Shown here: one piece after another, positions 1 to 8,251 of the stretch
Layout of the letters: every line of letters begins with the position of its first letter
Numbering within the stretch: the stretch's first letter is position 1
Source of the DNA: an uncultured bacterium
GTDB lineage: Bacteria > Desulfobacterota > GWC2-55-46
DNA: 43,237 nucleotides
Assembly: GCA_905339405.1 (NCBI GenBank)
Contig: CAJPGC010000008.1
Location: 1 to 43,237 of the forward strand
Direction of reading: 5' to 3'
Notes under the pieces: generated by a model
Databases searched by the model: none
Told to the model about the DNA's origin: nothing
What the model saw: only the letters and a program-made list of their open reading frames with translations
Position numbers and translations under genes: made by a program

Positions 1-178
1 TAAAAGGCGCACCTTGAGGAGAAGAGACATTTTTGCAGGTGGCAGTCCAGAGAGGCGGTTCAGGCTTCCGGCTTCGGGTGATGCTCACGCATAACCCGGT
101 CGGCTTGCACACCCCGCTTCGGAAGGACCCCTCGCGGAAGCGACTTGAAGCTCATCTCCATCAGATGCGCCTTTATCT
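1..178 (-). ncRNA. Candidate 6S-like structured RNA
   Basis: The transcript predicted from the strong promoter just upstream would begin near 178 and run leftward. Its two ends pair: bases 166-174 with 3-11 form nine pairs, followed inward by a nearly perfect helix of 151-159 with 18-26 with one U-U mismatch. The interior holds GC-rich arms and an apical hairpin with a GUGA tetraloop near 75-100. A rod of about 178 nt with a closed terminal stem and a promoter immediately outside it is the architecture of 6S RNA, which binds sigma-70 RNA polymerase. I have not matched the conserved central bubble with certainty. It could be another structured RNA or a leader whose gene lies outside the window. 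Confidence 0.45.
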
Positions 179-185
179 AATGCTA

Positions 186-214
186 ATAATACTCCCATTG
201 GAAAATTATGTCAA
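186..214 (-). promoter_or_regulatory. Sigma-70 promoter for the candidate RNA
   Basis: On the minus strand a perfect -35 box TTGACA (209-214) is followed after 17 bases by TATTAT (186-191). Transcription would start near 178, at the outer edge of the predicted terminal helix. This is the closest match to consensus in the window. Confidence 0.7.
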
Positions 215-282
215 CGCCGAACGAATTCTGGATTTCCATGATAACAAAACGCGCGAAGACCTCTTGCGGATGCGAGACTTCT

Positions 283-1143
283 CTAGGGCCTTGTCTTCCA
301 ACGCCTGTGAACCCAGAACCACTGTTCAGGGTGGCTGCGTATCGCCTTTTCTACCACGGCCGTGTACGCGGCCGTGTTTGCAAGACCGTCCTTGTCCTTG
401 TTTCCGGTGTTGACGAACTCTAGCTCTTCGCCGACCTCGACTGTATGCCTCGTGCCGTCCCTGACGATGAAGACCGGCAGGACCGCCGCGCCCGTCTTTC
501 CGGCCAGAAGAGCGGGCCCCTTGTTCGTTGCCGCCGATACGCCGAAGAAATCGACGAAGTACCCTTCTTCCCTCACCGTGTTCTGGTCTGCCAGTATCAT
601 CGCCACGGCGTTCGAGTTAAGCCTCCTTACGAGCGGGAGCATCGCCTTGACCTTGTATACTATGTTAATCCCAGACCTCGTCCTCACCCACCTGACGAAC
701 TGCTCGAAAAAAGGAGAGTCGAGCTTCCTTACGACGAGCTCGAGCGAGTAGCCCTTGTGGCCGAGCGCCGCGTGCAGCAGCTCCCAGTTCCCATAATGTG
801 CCGTAAGGAGAATGACTCCTTTGCCCCTCTTCAAGGCCTTCTCAATCCTGTCGAGCCCCTTGAACTCGACGAAGCTGTCGATAGCGTCCCTGTCGAGCCA
901 TGCCATCCTGTTGAACTCGAAGAACATCACCCCGAGGTTCCGGAAGACCCTCGCAGCAAGACGCTCGCGCTCGAGCCGGGTCAAATTGCCTCCGAACGCC
1001 CGCTCTATGTTCTCGAGTGCGGTCCTCCTGTGCCTCTTCAATATACGGCTTGCTACGGAGCCCAGAAGTCCCCCGAGAAAAAAGGCTGCAAAGCGCGGGA
1101 TATGCCCCAGGACAAACGAAAGTGCCTTGAGAAAAAAGAGCAT
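283..1143 (-). CDS. lpxL: LpxL-type Kdo2-lipid A lauroyl acyltransferase
   Basis: Lipid A late acyltransferase of the LpxL/LpxM (LABLAT) family, an inner-membrane enzyme that transfers an acyl chain to a Kdo-bearing lipid A precursor. The protein of about 286 residues has the expected size. It has an N-terminal hydrophobic anchor, the catalytic HYGNWE motif near residue 117, a central ADQN segment and the family-typical C-terminus with WFWVHRRW. The ATG at 1141-1143 overlaps the lpxK stop as TGATG; a GTG one codon upstream is an alternative. It is the last gene of the lipid A cluster. Whether it acts like LpxL or LpxM cannot be told from sequence alone. A weak hairpin lies just past the stop (about 243-274). 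Confidence 0.9.
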   Translation of the reverse strand: MLFFLKALSFVLGHIPRFAAFFLGGLLGSVASRILKRHRRTALENIERAFGGNLTRLERERLAARVFRNLGVMFFEFNRMAWLDRDAIDSFVEFKGLDRIEKALKRGKGVILLTAHYGNWELLHAALGHKGYSLELVVRKLDSPFFEQFVRWVRTRSGINIVYKVKAMLPLVRRLNSNAVAMILADQNTVREEGYFVDFFGVSAATNKGPALLAGKTGAAVLPVFIVRDGTRHTVEVGEELEFVNTGNKDKDGLANTAAYTAVVEKAIRSHPEQWFWVHRRWKTRP

Positions 1144-2207
1144 CACCAGACCCCCCGGAGAATGGGCGAGAGGTAATTGTCGAACTGGCCTGGCTCCAGG
1201 ACCGCGTCTATCCGCAAAGCGTAGACCTTTACGCCGCTCAAGGCGTCCTTGAGCTTCACGCCGTCTTTTTCAGTTGTCAGCACCAGTCCAGCCTCAGCGC
1301 CGGCTTTCTCAATTGCGCTCAACTCTTTTTCTTCATACGCGTGGTGGTCGGGGAAGACGAGCGGCCTTGCGAGCTTGACGCCGAGGCCTGAAAGAGTGTC
1401 GAGAAAAGAGGCCGGGTTGGCTATGCCGCACACAGGGACGGCCTTTTTTCCTGCGAACGCCGAGACTTCAAATTCTTCGCCAGTTTCTATGTCGTAGAAG
1501 GCCGAAGCCCTGTAAGTGAATGAGATGCATGGGACAGAGTACTTCTGTAGGGCCTCCCATTCCCTGCCCTTCGGCGGGCCGCCCTTGACGAGCGCGAAGT
1601 CGGCCCTCCGGAGCGCTGATACAGGCTCGCGGAGGATCCCCCTGGGAAGCAGGTATCCCGCGCCGAAACCCTCCGCCGAATCGATTAAAGCTATGTTCAC
1701 GTCGCGCTTGAGCCTTATGTGCTGGAACGCGTCGTCGAGTATGATGACGTCAGGGGAAAAACGCTCGATTATGAACTCCCCTCCCTTTACCCTGTCGGCG
1801 CACGTCACTACTGGCAATCCCTTGAGCCTCGTTGCCATGAGGTACGGCTCGTCCCCGGCCTCCGCCGGGCTGAGGAGCACTTCCTTCCCGTCCGAGACTA
1901 TTGCTACACCCCTGGCGCTGCCCTTGTAGCCCCGGCTCAGGACTGCGGCCTTCTTTCCATTCTTCCGGAAGAACTCGGCGAGGAATATCGTAACGGGCGT
2001 CTTGCCGGTGCCTCCCACCGTGATGTTGCCGACCGATATCACCTTCCGGCTGAGCCTGTACGACGGCAGGACGTTAAGACCGTAAAGGAGCGCCCTCGTC
2101 CTTACCGCGAAGCCGTAGACTACCGAAAGCGGGTACAGGAGCGCGTCTGCCAGAAGCCCGGCATCTTTTTTCCTTATGGAATCGTCTACCCACGAACGGA
2201 CAGTCAC
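1143..2207 (-). CDS. lpxK: Tetraacyldisaccharide 4'-kinase LpxK
   Basis: Phosphorylates the 4' position of the tetraacyl disaccharide to give lipid IVA, at the inner face of the cytoplasmic membrane. The 354-residue protein has the usual length, an N-terminal membrane-associated helix, the P-loop GGTGKT at residues 65-70 and the family motif LDDAFQH at 157-163. A FPDHHAY motif follows in the C-terminal half. The start is GTG at 2205-2207, two bases after the waaA stop, with AGGAG overlapping the end of waaA as ribosome-binding site. It overlaps lpxL at its own stop, so the two are probably translationally coupled. Confidence 0.95.
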   Translation of the reverse strand: MTVRSWVDDSIRKKDAGLLADALLYPLSVVYGFAVRTRALLYGLNVLPSYRLSRKVISVGNITVGGTGKTPVTIFLAEFFRKNGKKAAVLSRGYKGSARGVAIVSDGKEVLLSPAEAGDEPYLMATRLKGLPVVTCADRVKGGEFIIERFSPDVIILDDAFQHIRLKRDVNIALIDSAEGFGAGYLLPRGILREPVSALRRADFALVKGGPPKGREWEALQKYSVPCISFTYRASAFYDIETGEEFEVSAFAGKKAVPVCGIANPASFLDTLSGLGVKLARPLVFPDHHAYEEKELSAIEKAGAEAGLVLTTEKDGVKLKDALSGVKVYALRIDAVLEPGQFDNYLSPILRGVW

Positions 2208-2208
2208 G

Positions 2209-3492
2209 TCAGCTCCTCAGGAGCCGCTCTAAAGCTGCCGCGGTCCTCTCGGCGGCCCCGCGGTTCTCCTCTACGACCTTCTTCGCGTTCGCCCCGGTCC
2301 TTTTCATGTGAAGCTCGTTGTCCAGAAGCGGCCTCAACGCTTCGGCGAGCCCCTTGTCCGCGGCCGCCCTTATGCCTCCGCCTTCCTTCTCGAGGAGCTC
2401 GGCCATGCCGAGGTAGGTCGTCAGGTGTTCCCCGTAGACGACCGGCTTGCCAAAGTACGCGGGCTCAAGGAGGTTGTGCCCGCCTATGCCAGACACGAGC
2501 GAGCCGCCGACGATGGCGATGTCGGAAAAGGAATATACGGTCATGAGCTCGCCGATGGAATCGAGGAGCACGACTTCCGCTCGCCCTCCCTTTGAGCGGC
2601 GGGCGAAGTCGACGCCCGACTTTCTGAGCAACCCCTCCACCTCGGAGAACCTCTCCGGATGGCGCGGGGCGATGACAAGCTTCAAGCCGTCGAACTCGGC
2701 GGAAAGCGCCTTGAAAGCTTCGAGGACAATTTCCTCTTCTCCGGAATGGGTAGATCCTGCCGTGATGACTTTCGTGCCCGCGCCGACCCCGATAGCCTCC
2801 TTGAGCTTGGCGACGAACTGGCCGTCCATTAAAGAAGGTGCGAGGTCGAACTTTATGTTTCCGGAGACCTGGGCCCTTTCGGGCTTGACTCCTGCGGCCA
2901 ACGCTTTTTTAAGGTCGTCATCGGTGCGCGCAAGGAAAAGCGAGACCCTCGAGAATACGTCCCTGAAAAGGAAGGAAAGCCGGGCGTATCTCCTTGCGGA
3001 CCTGTCGGACATCGTCCCGTTGACAATGGCAATAGGAGCGCCCATGTCGTACATCGCCCTGAACGCGTTCGGCCATATCTCTTTTTCAACGACGATGAAC
3101 ATGGACGGCCTGACCATGCGGCAGACGCGCCTTACGGCCCAGGGCAGATCGAGCGGGAAATAGATGAGGGCGTCTATGAGCCCCTTGCCTTCTTTCGCGG
3201 CCGTCCTGTTGCCTGTCGCGGTCACGGTCGAGAAGACTATCTTCGCGTCCGGCCTCCTCCTCTTGAGGAGCCTCAGCACCGGGAGGACAGCCTTTGTCTC
3301 GCCCACTGAAACGGCGTGGACCCAGACGACGCGGCCGCCCTTCAAGTTCTTGAGCTTGGACGCGTCAACGAAACCGAACCTCTCGGGTATGCCTTCCCGG
3401 TATTTTTTGAGCGTAAGCATCTTCAGGACGAAATACGGTACGAGGAGGACGGCCGAGAGGTGAAGGATGATATTGTAGAGGAAATATGCCAT
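2209..3492 (-). CDS. waaA: Kdo transferase WaaA (KdtA)
   Basis: Transfers Kdo from CMP-Kdo to lipid IVA; a GT-B glycosyltransferase anchored by an N-terminal hydrophobic helix. Visible motifs include HAVSVGE (the glutamate is the conserved catalytic base position in the family), VEKEIWPN, the GTMSDRSARRY segment and a C-terminal GGHNLLEPA nucleotide-sugar site. I chose the ATG at 3490-3492 because homologues begin with the LYN hydrophobic helix, giving 427 residues. A TTG at 3546 has a better ribosome-binding site (GAGGAG, 7 bases upstream) but would add 18 unusual residues inside the restored upstream gene. It sits between the DUF374 gene and lpxK. Confidence 0.93.
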   Translation of the reverse strand: MAYFLYNIILHLSAVLLVPYFVLKMLTLKKYREGIPERFGFVDASKLKNLKGGRVVWVHAVSVGETKAVLPVLRLLKRRRPDAKIVFSTVTATGNRTAAKEGKGLIDALIYFPLDLPWAVRRVCRMVRPSMFIVVEKEIWPNAFRAMYDMGAPIAIVNGTMSDRSARRYARLSFLFRDVFSRVSLFLARTDDDLKKALAAGVKPERAQVSGNIKFDLAPSLMDGQFVAKLKEAIGVGAGTKVITAGSTHSGEEEIVLEAFKALSAEFDGLKLVIAPRHPERFSEVEGLLRKSGVDFARRSKGGRAEVVLLDSIGELMTVYSFSDIAIVGGSLVSGIGGHNLLEPAYFGKPVVYGEHLTTYLGMAELLEKEGGGIRAAADKGLAEALRPLLDNELHMKRTGANAKKVVEENRGAAERTAAALERLLRS

Positions 3493-3505
3493 CAGGGATG
3501 TGACG

Positions 3506-4164
3506 CTATCTTTTGAAGTGGGAGTCCGCGGCAGCGGTGATGTCAACGAGAGTCTCCTCGAGCCTCGCCCTGGCGGCTTCCAGCTCGCCGGGCCCGGCGT
3601 CAGTGGATACGGTTACAGGCTCGCCGCAGATAAAGACCCCCCTGGAAAAAGGGTACGGCAGCAAAAAGGAGTCCCAGCTCTTGAAAGTTTTTTTTTTGAG
3701 GCTCCGAAGGTAAGCGGCACTATCGGGAGGCCTGTGGCCTTCGCCATCTGCACCGCGCCCATCTGCGCCTTTTGAGCGGGCCCCTTGGGCCCGTCCGGGG
3801 TTATCGCGATGTCGCGTCCTGCCCTCGCGGCCCTCATGAGCCCTTTTATCCCGGCGAACCAGCCCCTCGTAGTCGAGCCCCGTACCGAGTCCATGCCGAA
3901 GCCCTCGACGGTCTTGGCGATGAGCTCGCCGTCCTTGCTCTGGCTGACGAGTATCGAGATGCCCCTGCCGGTATAAAAATACGGCATCATGAGGAGCCTG
4001 CCGTGCCAGAAGACGAATATGACCTGTCGGCCCTCGTCCCCCGCCTTCCTGTACTCGCCGCAGTTGACGAACTCAAGGCGCATCGTAAGCCGAAGCCCCC
4101 TGATAATTGCCCTCGCGAGCAACGGCGCCGCTACAACGGCTATCCTGTCGAGTGTTTTTCCCAT
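3506..4164 (-). CDS. DUF374 lysophospholipid acyltransferase-like protein, frameshifted
   Basis: Member of the DUF374 family of acyltransferase-like proteins often found in lipid A clusters; its exact substrate is not established. The N-terminal part shows FWHGRLLMMPY, VSQSKDGE, RGSTTRGW and ITPDGPKGP, all typical. As written, the frame ends at 3613 after a run of ten A residues (minus strand, 3688-3697). Shifting one frame there restores the expected tail (TFKSWDSFLLPYPFSRG, then a glycine-proline turn and a helix) and a stop at 3506-3508, 13 bases before waaA. One extra A would give the canonical SKKKTFKSWD. This may be a sequencing or assembly error, a real mutation or slippage. The start is ATG 4164; TTG 4176 is possible. 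Confidence 0.8.
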
Positions 4165-4207
4165 TAGCGACAACAAACAATATCATGGAAGGCCTTGCTA
4201 TTCAACA

Positions 4208-5983
4208 TCAGGCCTTTTTAAACTGTATCGAATAGAGGCGCGAGTACTCGCCGCCGGCCCCGAGGAGCTCATCGTGCCTGCCAGTCTCTTTTATCGTGCC
4301 TTCAGAAAGCACTATTATCCTGTCGGCGTTCCTTATGGTGGAGAGCCTGTGGGCGATGACGAACGTCGTCCTGCCCTTCATGAGGTTCGCGAGCGCCTTT
4401 TGCACCTCGAACTCCGACTCGGAATCGAGCGCGGAGGTCGCTTCGTCGAGTATGAGGATGGGCGCGTTCTTAAGGAGCGCCCTCGCAATCGAAAGCCTCT
4501 GCCTCTCGCCGCCGGAGAGCTTGACGCCGCTTTCGCCAATGACCGTGTCATAGCCCTGCGGCAGCCTCATTATGAAATCATGCGCGTTTGCCGCCTTCGC
4601 GGCCTCGATGAGCTTCGCGTCGTCCCGGCCATGGGCCTCCGGGCTGCCATAAGCTATGTTGGCAGCTACAGTGTCGTTGAAGAGCGTCACCTGCTGGGAC
4701 ACTATCGCCATCGCGCCCCTTAAAGAGGCGAGCGGTATCTCTTTAATGTCGCGGCCGTCTATGAGTATTGTCCCGGCCGTGGCCTCGTAGAACCTCGGGA
4801 TGAGGTTCACGAACGTGGACTTGCCAGCCCCCGAACTCCCGACTATCGCGGCTATCTCGCCTTTTCTCACATTGAGGTCAATACCCTTCAGTACCCAGTT
4901 CTCGCCGTACCTGAAGGAGACGCCCCTGAACTCTATCGACTCGCTGACGCTTTCCATGGGATGCGCGCCGGTATCAGGCTCTCCGGGCATGTCCATTATC
5001 TCGAATACCCTCTGCGCGGCAGCTATGCCCTGCTGTATGTTGAGGTTCACGCCGTTCAAGGCCTTTATCGGCTGGTAGAACATCAGCACTGAGGCGAAAA
5101 AGGAGATGAACGACTCGGGCTGGAGCGTGCCCTGGTGTATCCTGTAGGCCGCGTACCAGATCGTCGCGGCGAAGGCGACCGCGCCGAGGGTCTCCATGAG
5201 AGGGGAGGAGATGGAGCGCACCTTGATGGACTTCACCTGGCTCCTCATGTAGTTCTCGTTCTCCTTCTGGAACCTGCCGCCCTCGTAGCCTTCCGTACCG
5301 AAGGCCTTCACGACGCGCACTCCGGAGAGGGCCTCGTGCAGCAGCGCCGTCATCGCGCCTATGGTTATCTGGTTCTGCCTGGAGACTTTCTTCATCTTCT
5401 GGCCGAGCTTGCTCATGGGGTAGACCGAAAGGGGCAGGGCCACCGAGGCGGCAAGGGCGAGCTTCCAGTCCAGGCTCACCACGATGGCGCCGAGGACGAT
5501 TATCGTAAGGCTCTGCTTCAAGACCTGCGCTATGGCCTCGGCCGTCGAGGTCTGGATGAGGTTGACGTCGTGCGTTATCCTCGAGGACAGGTTGCCGGTC
5601 GAAGTGGAGCTGAAGTATGAGACCGGGAGGCGGAGCATATGGTTGTAGAGGGCGTTCCTCAGGTCCCTTACGATGCCCTGTCCGACGAATCCCATGAAAT
5701 AGGTCTGGCCGTAGGAGCTCAGCCCCTTCAGGACGGCCACCGCCATGAGAACGAACGGGACCGCGAGCACCATCTTGTCTTTGGGTATGGTAAGGAGATG
5801 GAACGGCAGGATATTTATGTCAGTGCCGCCTTCTCCTGCTGCGAAGAGGAACTTCATGACCGGGCCTATGAGGTAAGCGAACGCGCCGTTGGCGAGCGCG
5901 AAGCCCACCATGCTCAGGAAGGCCATCGCGAAATGCCCCTTGTAAGCGGGAAGGAGCCTCAATATGCGGATATACGTGTTCAA
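4208..5983 (-). CDS. msbA: Lipid A export ABC transporter MsbA
   Basis: Half-size ABC exporter that flips the lipid A core across the inner membrane as a homodimer. Residues 1-320 form a type I exporter transmembrane domain with about six helices. The nucleotide-binding domain follows: Walker A GSSGAGKST at 382-390, signature LSGGE at 489-493, Walker B ILILDE at 509-514 and the switch histidine in FVIAHRLST. At 591 residues the length is normal for MsbA. Its start overlaps the lpxB stop by four bases (ATGA), and the DUF374 acyltransferase follows. Position inside the lipid A cluster supports MsbA over a generic drug exporter. Confidence 0.93.
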   Translation of the reverse strand: MNTYIRILRLLPAYKGHFAMAFLSMVGFALANGAFAYLIGPVMKFLFAAGEGGTDINILPFHLLTIPKDKMVLAVPFVLMAVAVLKGLSSYGQTYFMGFVGQGIVRDLRNALYNHMLRLPVSYFSSTSTGNLSSRITHDVNLIQTSTAEAIAQVLKQSLTIIVLGAIVVSLDWKLALAASVALPLSVYPMSKLGQKMKKVSRQNQITIGAMTALLHEALSGVRVVKAFGTEGYEGGRFQKENENYMRSQVKSIKVRSISSPLMETLGAVAFAATIWYAAYRIHQGTLQPESFISFFASVLMFYQPIKALNGVNLNIQQGIAAAQRVFEIMDMPGEPDTGAHPMESVSESIEFRGVSFRYGENWVLKGIDLNVRKGEIAAIVGSSGAGKSTFVNLIPRFYEATAGTILIDGRDIKEIPLASLRGAMAIVSQQVTLFNDTVAANIAYGSPEAHGRDDAKLIEAAKAANAHDFIMRLPQGYDTVIGESGVKLSGGERQRLSIARALLKNAPILILDEATSALDSESEFEVQKALANLMKGRTTFVIAHRLSTIRNADRIIVLSEGTIKETGRHDELLGAGGEYSRLYSIQFKKA

Positions 5984-7173
5984 GTCCTGCGCACCATGTC
6001 GGGCGAAGTATTGTAGTCCAGGAAATGGAGGTTGGTTATGGTGTTGTATACGGCCTTCGCGACCCTGTCGGTCGCCCCTCCCCTGCCGAGGTTCCTTTTT
6101 ATCTCGTCATAGCCTTCGAGGATGGCCTCTCTTTTTTTGCCCTCGAGCATCGAGAGGACCTCGTCAGCCATCTTCTGCGGAGTCGCCTCGCCCTGTATGA
6201 GCTCGGGGACTACCTCCTTTTCGGCAACTATGTTCGGCAGCCCCGCGTGCGGCAGCTTCACGAGGGATTTCGCTATTGCGTACGATATCGGCGACATGCG
6301 GTACACGATGACCTGCGGCGTGCCGATAAGTGCGGTCTCGAGGGTTGCCGTCCCCGAGGCCACTATCGCGGCGTCCGAGGCGCGTAGGGCCGTGTACATC
6401 GCCCCCCTTACAACATCGATGCGCGCGCCCGATTGTTTGAGGTACTTCTTAAGGAGACCGTCATTTATGCTGCCCGCCGCCGGAAGCAGGAAACGCGCAC
6501 CCTTGAGCTTGCGCGTTATGAGACCGGCCGCGTTTACCATCGGGCCGAGAAGCCTTTTCACCTCGCCTGTCCTGCTGCCCGGCAGGAGCGCTATCGCGGT
6601 CTCGCCGGGGCTTATCGACATGGCCGCCCTCGCCTCTTCCCTCGTAAGGCCGCACCTTACAGTGTCGGCGAGAGGATGGCCCACGTACTCGACGTCGACC
6701 CCGGCCTGCCTGTAAAGGGTGACTTCGAAGGGGAAGACGACGAGCATTTTGTCTACGACGCGCGCGATTTTGCCGAGCCTGCCCTTTCTCCAAGCCCAGA
6801 CCTGCGGGCTTATGTAATAGATGACAGGTATGTTGAGGCGCTTGGCCTCTTTGGCGAGCCTGAGGTTGAAATCCGGGAAGTCGATGAGCACGACGGCGTC
6901 GAAGTGGTCGCCGCGCAGGTCGCCTTTAAGCGACCTCATCGACTTCAATATCTTGAGGAGCTTGCCCAGCACCTCGACGATGCCGACGACCGAGACCTCG
7001 CGGGAGTCGAGGCCGAAAAGCCCCTCGTCCTTCATGCGCGTGCCACCCATGCCCGAGAAGTACAGGCCGGGTATCATCTTCTTCAAAGACCTCATCAGGG
7101 CCGCGCCGTGCATATCTCCCGACTCTTCGCCGCTGACTATGAAAATGCTTTTTCCGTTTGAATGGGGGTTCAT
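5980..7173 (-). CDS. lpxB: Lipid-A-disaccharide synthase LpxB
   Basis: Condenses UDP-2,3-diacylglucosamine with lipid X to form the lipid A disaccharide; a GT-B fold (GT19) peripheral membrane enzyme. Seen in the 397 residues: the N-terminal VSGEESGD motif, ISPQVWAWRKGR in the middle, VVFPFE followed by YVGHPLAD, and LLPGSRTGEV before the nucleotide-sugar-binding half. ATG at 7171-7173 has only a weak GGA/AAGG element upstream. The last four bases overlap msbA. The oxidoreductase gene lies 118 bp upstream, with a strong inverted repeat in the gap. Confidence 0.95.
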   Translation of the reverse strand: MNPHSNGKSIFIVSGEESGDMHGAALMRSLKKMIPGLYFSGMGGTRMKDEGLFGLDSREVSVVGIVEVLGKLLKILKSMRSLKGDLRGDHFDAVVLIDFPDFNLRLAKEAKRLNIPVIYYISPQVWAWRKGRLGKIARVVDKMLVVFPFEVTLYRQAGVDVEYVGHPLADTVRCGLTREEARAAMSISPGETAIALLPGSRTGEVKRLLGPMVNAAGLITRKLKGARFLLPAAGSINDGLLKKYLKQSGARIDVVRGAMYTALRASDAAIVASGTATLETALIGTPQVIVYRMSPISYAIAKSLVKLPHAGLPNIVAEKEVVPELIQGEATPQKMADEVLSMLEGKKREAILEGYDEIKRNLGRGGATDRVAKAVYNTITNLHFLDYNTSPDMVRRT

Positions 7174-7207
7174 GCCTTAATATCCGACCGTGTCACTTAT
7201 GAAATGA

Positions 7208-7233
7208 ACTACCCCGCTGAGGCGCGGGGTAGT
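7208..7233. terminator. Perfect 10-bp inverted repeat between gfo/idh and lpxB
   Basis: Arms ACTACCCCGC (7208-7217) and GCGGGGTAGT (7224-7233) enclose a six-base loop. On the plus strand a T-rich stretch follows after a few bases; on the minus strand, the direction of the genes, the downstream sequence TCATTTC is only weakly T-rich. It could attenuate transcription into lpxB, protect mRNA, or be a small dispersed repeat. Confidence 0.45.
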
Positions 7234-7291
7234 CATATTTTTAAAAAAATTCAGTTAAGCTCTCAAAAGCCCATCTCATTTCAATACCGCA

Positions 7292-8251
7292 TCAAATGGC
7301 CTGGGGCCTACCGGCCCTTACGGCTTCCTGTATGCGCTCGGCGAGCTCCAAGGCGCGAAGCCCGTCAGAGCCCGACACGACCGGGGGCCGTCCCGTTGCT
7401 ATGCAATCGAGGAAGCTCCCGAGCTCTTCGAAGATGGCGTCCTTTTTCTCGACGGTAATAGCCTCGTCGGCCTGAACGGCGGTTGCGCCCGGCGCGCCCG
7501 GAACCGTATTGGTCACTGTTAGCCCCTGCGCCCCGTAATCGATGGAGATGATCGAGCCCTGCTGGTATACGTTTATCTTCCTGGCGCGCTCCTTCGAGAC
7601 TCGCGAAGCAGTAAGGGAAGCTACGCACCCGTTCCTGAAGCTCACGCGGGCGTTCGCGAAGTCGGCCTTGCCCGGAGAGACTACCGGCATGCCCGTAGCC
7701 TCGACGCTGTCCGGTTCGGAGCCAGCCATCGAGAGCACGAGGTCGAGGTCGTGTATCATGAGGTCGAGTATGACGTCCACGTCGGTAGACCTGTTCGGGA
7801 AGGGCGAGAGCCTGAACGCTTCGATGAATACCGGGTCTTTTATCCTGTTGCCGAGGGCGATCATCGCGCCGTTGAACCTCTCGAGGTGGCCGACCTGGAG
7901 AACGGCCCCCGTCCTTTTCGCCTCCGCAACGAGAGAGCGGGCCTCATCGGTGGTCGTGGTGATGGGCTTTTCCATCATCACGTGGACTCCCTTGGAGAGG
8001 AACTCCATGCCGAGCCTGTAGTGGTGCTCGGTCGGGGTCACTATGCTCACCGCCTCGACCCTGCCGAAAAGCTCGTTTACGTCATGGAAGGCTTTCGTGC
8101 CGAACTCGGCGGCGACTTCAGCCGCCCGAGCGGGGTTGGCGTCGAATACGCCGACGAACTCCGCCCCCTCCAGCAGCGCGTACTTCTGCGCGTGCAGCCT
8201 CCCCAGATAACCTACGCCGACGACCGCGGCCTTAATCTTCTTCCTGGACAT
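7292..8251 (-). CDS. Gfo/Idh/MocA family NAD(P)-dependent oxidoreductase
   Basis: Rossmann-fold sugar dehydrogenase of the Gfo/Idh/MocA family, 319 residues. The N-terminus carries GVGYLG for NAD(P) binding and the middle shows the family EKPITTT segment, with the lysine of EKP in its usual active-site position. It is embedded between lpxA (20-bp overlap) and lpxB. In some bacteria a related enzyme, GnnA, oxidises UDP-GlcNAc at C3 before GnnB transaminates it, giving an amide-linked lipid A backbone. No GnnB-like aminotransferase is in this window, so that role is only a possibility. The start ATG at 8249-8251 is preceded by AAGGG. Confidence 0.88.
   Translation of the reverse strand: MSRKKIKAAVVGVGYLGRLHAQKYALLEGAEFVGVFDANPARAAEVAAEFGTKAFHDVNELFGRVEAVSIVTPTEHHYRLGMEFLSKGVHVMMEKPITTTTDEARSLVAEAKRTGAVLQVGHLERFNGAMIALGNRIKDPVFIEAFRLSPFPNRSTDVDVILDLMIHDLDLVLSMAGSEPDSVEATGMPVVSPGKADFANARVSFRNGCVASLTASRVSKERARKINVYQQGSIISIDYGAQGLTVTNTVPGAPGATAVQADEAITVEKKDAIFEELGSFLDCIATGRPPVVSGSDGLRALELAERIQEAVRAGRPQAI

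Noticed and set aside
1-178. Cobalamin riboswitch on the minus strand
   Set aside because: A partial B12-box-like string (ACTGCCACCTGC) caught the eye, but the rest of the consensus is missing and the ends close into one rod.
3493-3546. TTG start for waaA at 3546
   Set aside because: It has a good ribosome-binding site but the extra 18 residues lie in the restored DUF374 frame and WaaA proteins start at the hydrophobic helix; kept as an alternative only.
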